Shown piece by piece: positions 23,172 through 34,560 of a stretch of 64,000 nucleotides of DNA. Source of the stretch: Perilla frutescens (lineage: Eukaryota; Streptophyta; Magnoliopsida; Lamiales; Lamiaceae). The DNA lies in the NCBI GenBank assembly GCA_026008535.1, contig BRKX01000009.1, positions 46,249,001-46,313,000 of the forward strand. The letters are read 5' to 3'. The notes beneath the pieces are model-generated. The model was given only the letters and a program-made list of their open reading frames with translations, was not told where the DNA came from and did not search any database. Position numbers and translations under genes: made by a program. Each line of letters begins with the position of its first letter. The stretch's first letter is position 1.

Positions 23172-23988
23172 GTATGAACTCTTTAATCTCATTTTCTCCA
23201 TTATTTTTGGTAAAAATTCTATATGTTGAAATTTTGGGAAAATCTTGATTTAAGATGTTGATTGTGCTTGTTGTTGGGTGATTTATGTTCCTACCCATGA
23301 GCTTTAGTGAATTGTGTGAAAAACTTGGTTGTTTATGGTGGAATTTTGGAGTTCCCAAAACTAGGGTTCTTAGAAATTGGAGAAATTTTCATTATGATGC
23401 ACATTATGCTTCTTGTTGGGACAATTGATGTTTGTTTTTCCCATAGACCATGAGCATGTATGAATTTTGTTTTGATTTGGTTTAGATTTGCAAATTTTAG
23501 ATTTTCATGAATTAGGGTTCTTGATGATTTGGGGGAAAATGATATGGATGTGAGCCCATGTGAAAATTCAAGATGATCTAGGCCAAATGTTTGCCACATT
23601 GTTGTATATTGTTGTTGGGGACCCAAATGGAATGTATGTTGGATTGATGAAGCATGAATAAGGATTATGGAGATTTTGGGAGATTTTATGTGCCATTTCG
23701 AATTTTATCCTTTTGATGAGCTTTATTTGTGCAAATGTATGCCCCGTGACTTTAGAATGAGCATGTCGCCCTTTATGCTAATTTTTGTGCAAGTTTAATT
23801 TATGAGTGAATTGTATGAATGAAATAAGTGTTGAATGGGTGTTGTGATTTGATGAGGAAGTTGGAAGTGTACATGTGAGAATTGTGCTTAAGTGTTGATT
23901 TCTTGTGGTCTAGTATGACGCCTACGTCCGTTATGTGTTATGCCTTTTAAAATGTATCGTTAATGAGATTTTGTTTTATATGTGCTAG
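23172..23988 (+). other. Possible leader intron of the env-like transcript
   Basis: The donor is CCAAG|GTATGA at 23171/23172 and the acceptor TGTGCTAG|GT at 23988/23989, two bases before the ATG of the acidic ORF. The 817 bp between are T-rich and hold no ORF, as expected of a plant intron. Inference from splice-site shape. Confidence 0.45.
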
Positions 23989-23990
23989 GT

Positions 23991-25700
23991 ATGGAAAGAC
24001 AAGGTCGTGAGACACATCGAAGGAGGCAAGTTGAATCTGAGAGCGAGGAGGAGGAGGCTCAAGATTATCAAGAGGAATCCGAGAAGGAAGAAGCTGAGCA
24101 AGAAGAGAGTGAGAATGAAGAGGACGATGAAGAAGATGAGGAAGATGACATCGATGAGGATGAGATCGAGGAGGATGAGGCCTCATTCTCTCCCTTAAAC
24201 TGGAATGAGGATCATCCGAGCCAAGTGGGGATTCATCTCCTCAAGCATGACCAAAAGGTAAAATGGTTGAAGAGGGCGAAGCATTTCAAAATTATGGCTA
24301 CAAAGTTTGCAGATGCAAGAGCTGCCCGATAGTTGGGCATTTATGAGGATGTTTGGAGATTATTTGGTCGGTTGGGGTGGACAAATATATTGGAAGGAGG
24401 ATGGGTCACTTACCTGGTTTTGGTGAAGGAATTCTCGTCTACCCTCAAGGTCAAGTTCACGGATAGGAGATGGCATATCTGGTGAAAATTTCACCTGGGG
24501 AATCAAAACAGGCGCCTTACAGTGGATCGGCTGAATCACATTTTCGGCACCTCATGTGATGGGATTTTCCACCCACATCCCACGTTTTGCCTTGAAGATT
24601 TTTGGAGACGTATTATGGACCCCGATCCCAGGATGGTTCGCTATGATTCCAGCAAGGCCAAAGCATCCCATATCCAGAACCCTGTCTTCAGATACATCCA
24701 GCGGGTCCTCTCTTCCACAGTTTTAGCTCGCAATGAAAATAGTGGATTCCGCACTTAGGAGATCCACATGATTTGGTGCGTGCTGAAAGCAATCAATGTG
24801 GATTTTGCAGCTCACTTCTTAGATCAGAGCAAAAGACAGGCTGCACCGGGTAGTGGCAAAATATGCATTGGGGGCTTGATCACCCCAATTGCTAGAGCCT
24901 TGGATGTGGATTTTTCCAATTATGTAGCTATGTTCGGGTCCAAGAAGCTTAACTTGTAGCACCTTCACAATGCAAGGATGATAGGGTCTGCCGCCCCCCG
25001 CCATTCCAGTTCCAAATGAAGAACCGTGTCCAGTTCTCTCTCCTCAATCCGGCTCTCACTTTCGTCACTACATACGATGAGCAACGGAACTGGATGATGA
25101 ACACGCCCGAGCATCGTACCCTGATGACAGTGTTGGATACCGTCCAACATAGGCCCTCTCAAGCGGATGCATCTACATCTCAGGCACCCAGAGTGGCTAA
25201 GAGAATGCAGAAGGATGTATAGGAGGAGCCATTTAGCAACATGGAGGGAATGATGGCGGAAATGATAACTAATCTGGGCAATATGAGGGTGGACATGACT
25301 TCGAGATTTGGAGATATGCGCACAGAGATGGACATGCATTTCACAGGGCTGCAGGAGAATTTTGATATGAGATTTACTACACTGCAGGAAGATATTGGGA
25401 CCCATTTCACAGGAATGCACGAGGAGCTAGACACGAGGTTCTCCAACCTCCAGACGCACGTTGATTCCCATTTCACCGGAATCAGTGCTGAGATCCAGAG
25501 CTTGCAGGGGAACTTTAACACTTTTCAATCTGGGTTTAATGATTTTGCAGGATTTATGAGGCAATTGAGTGGATAAAGTTCATCTGCCCAACGGCCCCCT
25601 CAGCAGTTCCAGCCCTATCCTCCATATCCGTAATAGTACCCCCCTTATCCTCCGTACCAGCCCCAGCCGCTTCAAGATCAAGACCGCACTGGAAATTGAG
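23991..25700 (+). pseudogene. Env-like / plant-transposon-protein ORF of Gypsy-B (broken)
   Basis: Starts MERQGRETHRRRQVESES, then a Glu/Asp-rich stretch of about 55 residues. A globular part follows, with FTDRRWHIW, LNHIFGTSCDG and FWRRIMDP, resembling the putative plant transposon protein domain seen in Athila-type elements. The C-terminal part has hendecad repeats (25301-25498) and a Pro/Tyr/Gln-rich tail (YPPYPPYQPQP). It would be about 565 codons but has stops near 24330, 24481, 24757, 24958, 25219, 25574 and 25630, plus one frameshift at a C-run near 24995. Its role is unknown in this family; it is not a recognisable envelope glycoprotein. Confidence 0.7.
25301..25498 (+). repeat. Six 33-bp repeats encoding 11-residue coiled-coil units
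   Basis: Consecutive 11-residue units such as MHFTGLQENFD, MRFTTLQEDIG, THFTGMHEELD and TRFSNLQTHVD share a [HR]F[TGS]xLQ core. The 11-residue spacing predicts a hendecad coiled coil. The DNA units are diverged, so the period is kept at the protein level. Confidence 0.8.
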
Positions 25701-27191
25701 TTTGCTTCTCTCATGGTCCCACTATTCTTCCATCCAAACTTACCCTTCCCTTGGTATGGTGCAAGTTTGGGGGAGGGGGTATATGCTAGTGGTGACCGTT
25801 GAGCTCTAGTCCTCCAGTTATTTTATGAACAATTTTAATTTATGAACAATTTATCTTATGTTTATTCGGATATGTTAGGATGTTTATTTAGGTGTTATTT
25901 GATAGCCCTGTTGATATGTATTGATATATTAGATTGATTAGGATTTTATTTGGGCTATGTAATAAAATATTATGCTCGCATTTGGGTTTGAATTCTATTT
26001 TTGATGTTCTCCTATGCTTGAACACTTATTTGTTTTCTTTGCTTATGTAGAGAAAAACATGATGAGATCGAGCATTATTGGGGTTTACTTTGCCTTGCCT
26101 ATGATGATAAAAATTTGTGCAATTTTTTTTGAAAAATCACGCATGAAAATGGATGATTAGTGATTGGTATATAGATTGGATTATGGAATTTTGGCAACTT
26201 GTTCCTTACGTGAGAATTGGGCCGTATCATTTTCCTTGCTTGAGAGTTTCTTCGACAATGCTAGCATCTCTAGAACTTGCTTTACAAACTCGTATGACTA
26301 TGTATGTGTTCAAAGAAACATGAAGATGACCTAAGGCGGTTCTTGTCAAAATTTTGAGCCTCCAATTTCTTTTGCTATGGAACACAGTCTTTGTCCACCC
26401 CTTTTGAGTCGTAGATGAAATTATTTTGTTGGAAAGCCAAGGGTAGTGGGCATTGATGAAAATAGTAGGCTTAGAATGACAAAAACTTGGGACCATAAAA
26501 CATGAAAGAGTTTCGAGAATGATAAATATGATTATTAACCTTGATGAATATAAAGTGATTTCTTCTCCTAGAACTAGAAAAGGAAGCAATAGAGTGAAGA
26601 TAGAAAAATAATAGAAGAAAAACAAATGAACACTCTAGCTCTTGTTTTGAAAGTAAATGATCCTATATAGGAGAAGTGAACCAAAAAATATGCTAAGGAT
26701 TGTCCATTTTATTACTACAAAATCCCCAAGTAAATTTAAGGAGGGTAGAAGAAAGCTTTTTAGATTGCTTTGCTTAGATTTGTATTAGGGAATGGGTTTG
26801 ATTTGGAGTCACTCTTTCCTATATTTTCCTACCCGTCCAAAGAGCCGAACGCTTTAACCCGCAAGACCTATGTGATTATTGTTTCTAGCACATATAGTGA
26901 TGATATTGAGTTGTTTTGCAAGCCTATGGTTGCATGTTGGTATTGCTTGATGTTGAGTGAAAATGTGCCTTTCTTGATCCCCGTGAGGCTTATTTGTGTG
27001 ATCAATTCTTTAACTAAAGAGAGGGGAGCCAAAGTTCCGTGAATTGATCTTTATGCTTGTAAACCTTTGATCTCATTTGCCTTGCATGGCTTTAGTTGTT
27101 TTCTTCTGAGGCGTTAAGGTTTGAAAATCCCCTATGTTTGTGTCTTTCGATTCCTTATGTTTTTATTTCTTGTTTGGGGATAAACAAGTGT
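25701..27191 (+). other. Gypsy-B 3' untranslated region
   Basis: No supported ORF. A polypurine-like stretch AAGTTTGGGGGAGGGGG at 25764-25780 lies 1.4 kb before the real tract. The text near 26830 (AGAGCCGAACGCTTTAACCCG) is a phrase I associate with Athila-type 3' regions. Confidence 0.5.
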
Positions 27192-27206
27192 TTAAGTTTG
27201 GGGAGT
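27192..27206 (+). other. Polypurine tract of Gypsy-B
   Basis: TTAAGTTTGGGGAGT directly precedes the right LTR. Confidence 0.85.
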
Positions 27207-28691
27207 TGACAAATGGGATTTTCACCCATTTTTTCGAGCATAATTCGTCTATTTAGGATGTTCTTTTCCTTTAATTTCCTATTTAAATGTTGTTTTCCGT
27301 TAAGTCGTATAATAAATGCGTTTAACACATCCGTGTTTATTTTAAGGTGAATAGAGCGGGTCGGGCCTCGAAGGAGTAGAACAAGGCACGACCCGGGCAC
27401 AATGTTGGCGTGAGTGCGCGTTCAAATATAGGCCCAAAAAGCAAGTGTTGAGGCGTGGCCCGAGCACAGAGACCCGAGGTGCGACTAGCTCGGTGCGCGA
27501 CCCATGCGAGGCCCGGCGCGATCGCAGAGAAGACGCGACCCGATATTCAATCAGAGCCCGAGCACGGGCCATCTAGGCGTGACCAGCTCGATCGCGCCAC
27601 CTGGCACGACCCGACTGAGAAAAGAGGGCGCGACTGAGCCCGTGTCGCATCTCCAGCCCTGTTTCGGATTTTAGTGATTTTTCCCATTTTTACTTTATTT
27701 TTATTATGTGAAAATGTGGAGTAGTATATATACGAATGTTGCTTCAAAAATTTAAGGAATTCACTCCCATAGCCCCCAAAACAGCTTTTAGAGTTGAAGG
27801 AGTTTGTGTTCTTAAGCTTGGAAGCTTGGAAGAGAAATTTTGTAGAAGATAAATACAAATTTTTGAAGATTATCGATTGTCATTCGGGTTTACTCTTATC
27901 TTTATCTATGTTATTTATTTTTCTTATATATCTTTGCTTCCTTTTCATTTCAAGTATGAATAACTAAATTTCTCTAGTTCTAGGGTGATGTGATTTTGGC
28001 ATTGGGTGTTGGATTTTTTGGGTGTGAAATCATGTTTCTATCTTTTCCTCTAATTCTTATGAATCAAAGTTGTGATTGCATCTTGCTTAGGGTTGGCCAC
28101 CTTGAGTTTGATTTTGTGTTAAGTTGGCTTTGAGAAGAGCAATTTGGTATGGGTAATTGATTCATGGGCCCAATTTGATATTAAATGAGAATTTGATGTC
28201 TAATTGGTTTTGGTGATTAATTGTGCCTAGTTTGATTAAATTAGGATTTAATCCTAGAGATAGAAAAATTCTTGTTTTCTCAATTATATGCTAGAAGCCC
28301 GAGAGAGTTCTAGGATTAGCTATGTATTAATCATGAGTGGATATGACATGATTTTTAATCCCCAAATCCTATGCCTATGTTAAAGAGCATTACCCTAGAA
28401 CCCTTTATTTACTTATTACCCCTTTTTGTGCTTGTGTTGAATTGTTCTTAATTTAGTATATTTCTTGAATTTGTTCAATTTTATGCCTAAGATAGAAATC
28501 GCATCAAACCCATGTATTCGATCTATTTGACTTGTAAAATAACATGAATTTGGTGTTTGCATAGCTTGATTTATCTTCACTTCCCGTGTTCGATCTAATT
28601 CCATATTCTACACGATTGTCCACTTGTAACATGGGATTAGATAATTAAAACTTATTTTGGATCTTTGTGGTTGTAGAAAAAAATCCCATCA
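27207..28691 (+). repeat. 3' LTR of Gypsy-B
   Basis: The 1485-bp LTR runs from TGACAAATGG to CCCATCA. A CpG-rich block (27345-27650) with recurring CGACCCG and CGCGACC words precedes TATATATA at about 27725, the likely LTR promoter. Its last 150 bp match the truncated left LTR. Confidence 0.88.
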
Positions 28692-30208
28692 TACACATAA
28701 ATCGACTGAATATGATAGGTTGGGTCGGCTGGCAGTTAGATAGAGAAGTGAGCTGATAATGCCTCTGTAGTGAGTTTGACTAACTGATTCTCCTTCTTCA
28801 TCGAGAGTCAGTTGAACTGATGTATTCATAGGAATTTTGATGGTTTTTCCTTTATCAGTTCCAAACTTCTTGACTAGATCATTCGTGCACTTAGCTTGGC
28901 TGATGAACATTCCATCTTTCAGCTGCTTTACTTGGAGTCCTAGGAAGAATGTCATTTCTCCTATCATGCTCATCTCGAATTCGCTTTGCATCAGTTGAGC
29001 AAAATGAGTGCATAGATCTTTACTTTTTGATCCAAAAATTATGTCATCCACATAAATTTGAACCATTAAGATCTCAGTTGATCATTCTATTCGAAATAGT
29101 GTTTGATCAATGACTCTTTTCTGAAACTCATTCTTCAGTAAGAATGTTGTAAGGGTTTCGTACTAGGCTCGAGAAGCTTGCCTTAATCCATGGAGTGCTT
29201 TCTTCAACTTGAAGACTTGATCTCCAATTTCAAATCCAGGTGGCTGCTCGACGTACACGTCCTTTTTGAGCATCCCTTGTAAAAATGCACTCTTGACGTC
29301 CATTTGATAGACTATGAAGTTGCAGTGGGCTGCATATGCTAGGAACAGTCTTATGGCTTCAAGTCTTGCAACTGGTGCGAATGTCTTATCAAAGTTGATC
29401 CCTTCACTTTGAGAGTATCCCTTGGCTACCTGTCTTGCCTTGTTTCTTGTGATAACACCTTGCTCGTCCAGTTTATTGTGAAAAACCCACTTTGTACCAA
29501 TGACCTTCTGGGTTTTTGTTCTATCAACAAGAAACTATACGTCATTCCTGGTGAACTAATTCAGTTCTTCTTGCATCGCCATGATCCAGTCTGGATCTTC
29601 CATGGCTTCTTTGACGTTTTCCGGTTTAGTTTGAGATATGAAGCATGTGAAGAGAGCATGCTCAGTTGAACTTCTAGTTTGAACTCGGCTTCTTGGATCT
29701 CTAACGATCTTGTCAGCTGGGTGGCTTCGAAGCTATTTGGACAGGTTGGCTTCAACTGGATCTTCCGTTATTTCTCCAACTTGTCCTTCAACTGATTTTC
29801 CAGCTGCTTCTTCAGTTGGCTCATACTTTGCATCAGTTCTTCCCTCTGCTTCAGTTGTGGGGTTGATAGTCTCAGCAATAAATCTTTATCGACCTGGTTG
29901 TCTTCAACTGGTCTAGTGCTAGACTCATTGCCTTCTTTTTATAGTCCAACTTCAAACTACTATGGAACTGTGTGATCGATATAGTTCTAAGAGTTATCAG
30001 TTTTGCTAGGTAGTACTTGAACTGATGTATCTATTGCTTCTTTGTTCCTGTACTCATTGGTAATTTATCAAAAACAACATGACATGTTACTTCCACAACA
30101 AGGGTTCATTTATTGAGCACTCTGTAAGCTTGTGCATGAGGATCTCCTCATCAACTTTGGCACTGAATGCCTTCAGTTGAGTCTTGCCATTATTGTGAAT
30201 ATAACATT
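28692..30208 (-). pseudogene. Outer copia reverse transcriptase (broken)
   Basis: Copia-type RT read on the minus strand. The stretch after the Gypsy-A insertion begins with the integrase tail (CYIHNNGKTQLKAF). The RT domain follows with ARQVAKGYSQSEGINF, QMDVKSAFLQG and the catalytic YVDD in VQIYVDDIIFGSK (about 29050). Stops interrupt it near 29556, 29167 and 29085. The frame runs to the Gypsy-B LTR at 28691, ending SYSVDLCV, just before RNase H would start. Confidence 0.88.
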
Positions 30209-30213
30209 TATAG

Positions 30214-31800
30214 TGACGCGCGGTCGTTTCGCGCTCAAAATGAATTTGTATTCTCCTGTGCCCACAGCGAGCGTAGCTAGCTATGAGTAAGGGTCGATCC
30301 CACAGAGAGCTGATGCGATCTTACTTTCAAGTCACCAATCACAAAAAGGGGTTTGGTACCGTGGTCACAACAATGGAAATTAAATCTGCAAAAATAAACT
30401 AGAGAGATATCAAATAATAAAAGGTTTCGGAACTTGAACTAGAATCCAGTTTAACTTATACTTACTCGATCATGGGCACAACGATTTTCCTACACAATTA
30501 AATCACCCAGTTATGGAGATCGGATTCCTCACTGTGTCTCCTTATTCATCCGTTCAGATTAGGTTTAAAGGTGATTCCTCGTCCATTAAACCCCTAACCT
30601 ATCACCCACCCCCCGGTTCCCCAAAGAGATGTAAATGAACAGGAAGCAGTGTGCCCTAGATGAACCCAAGTTTGCTGTGTTTACTGATTCCTCGTGCCCA
30701 CAGCAACCCACCGATTTCCTAGTTACCGTTTGAATTAACACACCGTCACGATTCGCTAATCCAATTAACCCTGGTGTGCCCTCTACAACTAAAGAGTGAT
30801 CAGCCACATTAGTTATATTAAACTCATGCTCACTAGGAATAAGAACAAAAATCGGCAGAAACCTAATCGTTCAGTAATGTGCCCACACAGCCTCACGAGT
30901 ATTTAAGTGTTTTGTTAAACTTTCATCTTTAGTTCAAATTCCAGAATATAGATCTAGCTACTCATACTAGAAAGAACTGTAAATACATAAATTAAAGATA
31001 TGATAAATAGGAAAAACTTACTGGAATTGAAAAAACTCGTCCAACACCAACGATGAACAACAACAACAACATTAAATATAAATCCTAACCTCTGTGGGCA
31101 TAAGGCCCCAAATTGTCTTGCTGCCGGAGCAACGTTAAAACTAAAGTAATGGCGAAAGTAAAAGTGCAGAAACAATATGGTACGAAGTGTTCTTTCTAAC
31201 AATCAAAACTAGTATTTTAAAAGAGTACAAAGATCAAATCCAAATCCCCAAAAATGGGGAGTCTTCAATAGCTTCCGATTCGCTATGTCCCGCTGGAATT
31301 TGCCTGGATAAGGAAACTTCCTTATCTGCTGGATCTCTGTGCCCACTGGAATCTGTCTGGATAAGAAAATTTCCTTAGGTGGTGGAATGAATCCCGATAT
31401 TTTAGGGATGCCATACTTATCTTCCAAATTGCTTCCCAAGAGTCCACCTATGACCAATCTTTCCTTCTTCTATTCAGATTTCGAAATCAATCAAGTTCCA
31501 ACGCCAGCTTTATCTTCTTTCAACAGAATCCCATTTTTTCTCGGAATGCCCTCTTCACTGCCTCCTTTGAATCTGCGCGAGTACTGTGGGCACAACATCT
31601 TCTGCTCAGATCGATTTTCATCTGATATGCCCATTTCATCTGTTTCAGTTAAATTGAAGGCCTAAATGCCTCTTTCGCCTGATTTCACTCCTGTCATGCC
31701 CAAAGCACTTTCCTGGTTCTTTTCCGACACAAAAGACACTAAAAAGGACATTTAGAGCGACTAAAATGCCCAGAAAAACATGAAATAAATGGACTTATCA
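30214..31800 (-). repeat. 3' LTR of Gypsy-A
   Basis: Runs from TGACGCGCGG to GGACTTATCA. It pairs with 38974-40544. It contains a 13-bp stretch around 31582 (TACTGTGGGCACA) absent from the sister copy. TGCCC and GGGCA words are frequent. Confidence 0.93.
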
Positions 31801-33471
31801 CACCCACACACTTTAGTCATGATTGTCCTTAAGCTTGTGGTACGAAGAACCCATAAAAAGAAAAACAAAAGGGAAAGGAAAAGAAACAGACACAAAACAA
31901 AACATGCAACCTGTTAATCCGTATGGGCACAACGTTTCAATCAACCAACTTTTCTAATTAATAGCATAATCAGCATGCCCTAGCAAGTCAAAATTGAATT
32001 GAGCATATAGGTCCTCCCACACTCTCTTCACACAGTGTTTAGGCTTAGTGTTTACACTCAAATTCATTCATTCTATACTTATTCATTCCATAAGCTTGCT
32101 AATGCTCTTTCTTCAATTTCATTAAGTGGAAAAATGCATAAGTATCACAAGGACTTTTATGGGCTGTAATGGGGCTCTTTAGGTAAGGTGGGGTTCTTTT
32201 GGTACTGGGCTAAAATTCTCAGGAGCGTTCACTAGACATACCACCAACTTTTTTCTTAATTTCTCATGCCCTCATTCACTATTCAGATTATGAATTTTTC
32301 GATAGTGTGGGCATTCTGAACATTCAGACTAGGGGAAAACTTTTTTTTATTCTTTTATTCTTTTTTTTTTGAATTTATTTTTTTTTCATCATTTTTTTTT
32401 CATTCCCCCTATCTTTCTTCTTGCATTTTCAATTCTTCAAAACCATCCAAAGACTCCTTCTACTTCTGGATTTTGTAATGCCCTGGCTTTATATAGTGAG
32501 GTATATCAACAAAACTGCCAAGACATTTTATTGGCTCAAAAGGGCTGCAAAGCTATGTCAAAGGCTGGTTTTTATTTGGTTTAGTGGGCTCAAGCAAGAA
32601 AATGCCTAAATCATCTACACATGCATTTCAAACTTTCTGATTTTAAAGTAGAGCAAAATCAAGTTCTAGAAATTCCAAATATAGAATGTACACACATGAA
32701 AAGAGAATGCTGTAAAATGGGCATAACAGCGCAGGCTCAAATCTCACCAGGTTAATGCTCAACTCATTCATCATCCCTACTTTTAGTGTGGGCATGCTGA
32801 CTCGATTAGCAATTTTTTTCAATATTCACAACCAAAAACTAGTGCTCCCCAAATCTTAACAGATAGCATGCTGACTCAAATGACCCACCAACACACTTTG
32901 CACGAAACAAAGTGTTCAAACAGACTCAACAACAAAAGACAACAACCCAAATGCCCCCACCCACACACTTTGCTTGAGGCAAAGTGGGTAGAATAAAGGC
33001 GACACCAAAAAGAATGAAAATTAAAAGAACATAAAAAGAAAAGGAATTGAACCAGGTTGGTGGATGTCAGGTAAGTGAACCCAACATGTTTGAAATATGC
33101 AGTGAGGGTTTGCTCAATATTTCTCAAGAGGGTATCAACAGTCTGATACAGGGCATTCTTCATGCCATCCAGCCTCTTCATGGTCATTTTGGCACCATTT
33201 CTTCTTGATGTGCCTTTCCGCCTGGTGTCTTCCTGCTTGTCCCTATAGAAAATGAAAACAGAATGCTCGAAGGGTATGCCTTCGGCACAAAATAACTAGG
33301 GTTGCTCTCCTCTCATCCTCAACTATATCTTACTTTTTTTTTCAAGCAGATATATAATAGAAAACTCTCATAGTCTAGTTTGATACATCAGAAAAAACAC
33401 TTATTAAAATTACTGAAAAAGAAATAAATTAAAAACCTGGGTTGCCTCCCAGTAGCGCTCTAGTTACTGTC
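31801..33471 (-). other. Gypsy-A 3' untranslated region with PPT-like repeats
   Basis: No supported ORF. The minus strand carries AAAGTGTGTGGGTG directly at the LTR (31801-31814, the probable polypurine tract). Related copies lie at 32954-32973 and 32884-32901, each next to a short hairpin. A T-rich run lies at 32340-32402. Confidence 0.7.
32966..32986. repeat. Perfect 8-bp hairpin
   Basis: CACTTTGC, loop TTGAG, GCAAAGTG. A second hairpin (ACACTTTG/CAAAGTGT, near 32893-32915) lies about 70 bp to the left. Both overlap PPT-like copies. Confidence 0.7.
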
Positions 33472-34560
33472 GTGAGCACGACACCTTCCAATTCAGATAT
33501 AGATGGGCTCCACGAGCCAGACCACTCTGACATCTTGGTCTGCATGCCCCATGTAAGGTTTCAATCTGTGACCATTAACCTTGAAATGCCCTCCAGTATC
33601 TGGATTCTTCAGCTCAACTGCTCAATTGGGGCATTCCGTGTACACTTCAAATGGACCAACCCACTTGGTCCTCAGACTTCCTCCCATCAATTTAAACCTT
33701 GAATGGTATAAAAGAACTTGTTGCCCCGGAGTGAAGCTCTTCCTTCTAATCACTTGATCATGGAGTCTCTTCATTTTTTCCTTGTAAAGAACAACATTGT
33801 CATAGGCCTCCATCCTCATTTCTTCCAGCTCTTGAATCTGAAATTTTCTAAAATGTCCGGCTGCATCCTTGTCCATGTTCAGCTTCTGCAGTGCCCATCG
33901 TGCCTTGTATTCCAGCTCTACCGGTAAATGGCAGCATTTCCCAAACATCATCCTATATGGGGACATCCCGGTTGGAGTTTTGAAAGCAGTTCGGTATGCC
34001 CACAGTGCATCATCCAGATGTTGACTCCAATCCTTTCGACTTGGATTAACTACCTTCCCAAGAATGGCTTTAATTTCTTAATTTGAGACTTCAGCTTGTC
34101 CATTCACTTGTGGGTGATAGGCTGTTGTCACACGATGATTCACCCCATATTTCTTCAATAATTTTTCCGGGGTTTGGTTGCAAAAATGTGTTCCTTGATC
34201 GCTGATGATGGACCTGGGCACACCAAACCGACTGAAAATATGAGATTTCATAAATGCGGCCACTACTCTTGCATCATTGGTAGGAGTAGCCTTTGCTTCT
34301 ACCCATTTGGACACATAATCAACTGCCAGGATGATGTAATGGTTCCCCCTTGAGTTTGCGAGGGGTCCCATGAAATCCATTCCCCAAACATCGAAAATTT
34401 CCACTGGCATGATGGGTGTCATGGGCATTTCGTTCCTCCTTGTGATGTTCCCAACTCTCTGGCACTGATCACATCTCTTGCATACATTGTGGGCATCCTT
34501 GAAAATCGTGGGCCAAAAGAACCCACAGTCCAGAATTCTTCTTGCTGTTCAGTTTGGTCC
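33472..34560 (-). pseudogene. Gypsy-A integrase (broken)
   Basis: The zinc domain starts at the end of the RT-RNase H frame (CHNFACGGHFGPN) and, after one stop, reaches CKRCDQC. The core keeps Asp in GMDFMGP, Asp in ISDQGTHF and Glu in VNGQAEVSN (34078-34428). A stop follows that motif (34078-34080). The C-terminal part (33622-33966) includes MFGKCCHLPVELEYKARWAL and the GPFEVY motif of gypsy integrase ends, and stops near 33620. The stops replace codons where relatives have Arg or Trp. Confidence 0.88.

Larger units (their letters stand above)
17854..28691 (+). mobile_element. Gypsy-B: Athila/Tat-like Ty3-gypsy element, 5' LTR truncated
   Basis: Plus-strand element inside the outer copia element. 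It has a partial 5' LTR, a primer binding site, gag, RT, RNase H, integrase, a long env-like/ORF1-type gene, a polypurine tract and a full 3' LTR. The primer site (TGGCACCGTTGCC type) and the extra ORF between integrase and 3' LTR fit the Athila/Tat group of non-chromovirus gypsy elements. The end of gag, the protease and the RT N-terminus are replaced by a piece of a different gypsy element (19442-20089). There is no target duplication, consistent with the left side having been deleted. It is extensively broken by stops and one clear frameshift. Confidence 0.85.

Noticed and set aside
24007..24198. Arg/Lys/Met-rich ORF over the acidic repeat
   Set aside because: Out-of-frame shadow of the Glu/Asp-rich start of the Gypsy-B env-like ORF.
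23991..24332. Acidic protein as an independent host gene
   Set aside because: It lies between Gypsy-B integrase and polypurine tract and continues in frame through stops into the element's ORF.
27342..27637. Arg-rich ORFs in the Gypsy-B LTR
   Set aside because: Shadows of the CpG-rich LTR block; no start context and no motif.
28416..28604. Similar short ORFs at both Gypsy-B LTRs (also 17786-18010)
   Set aside because: They are the shared LTR sequence, not genes.
30586..31457. Repeated ORFs in both Gypsy-A LTRs (also 39346-40369)
   Set aside because: Non-coding LTR read through; the duplicates are explained by LTR identity.
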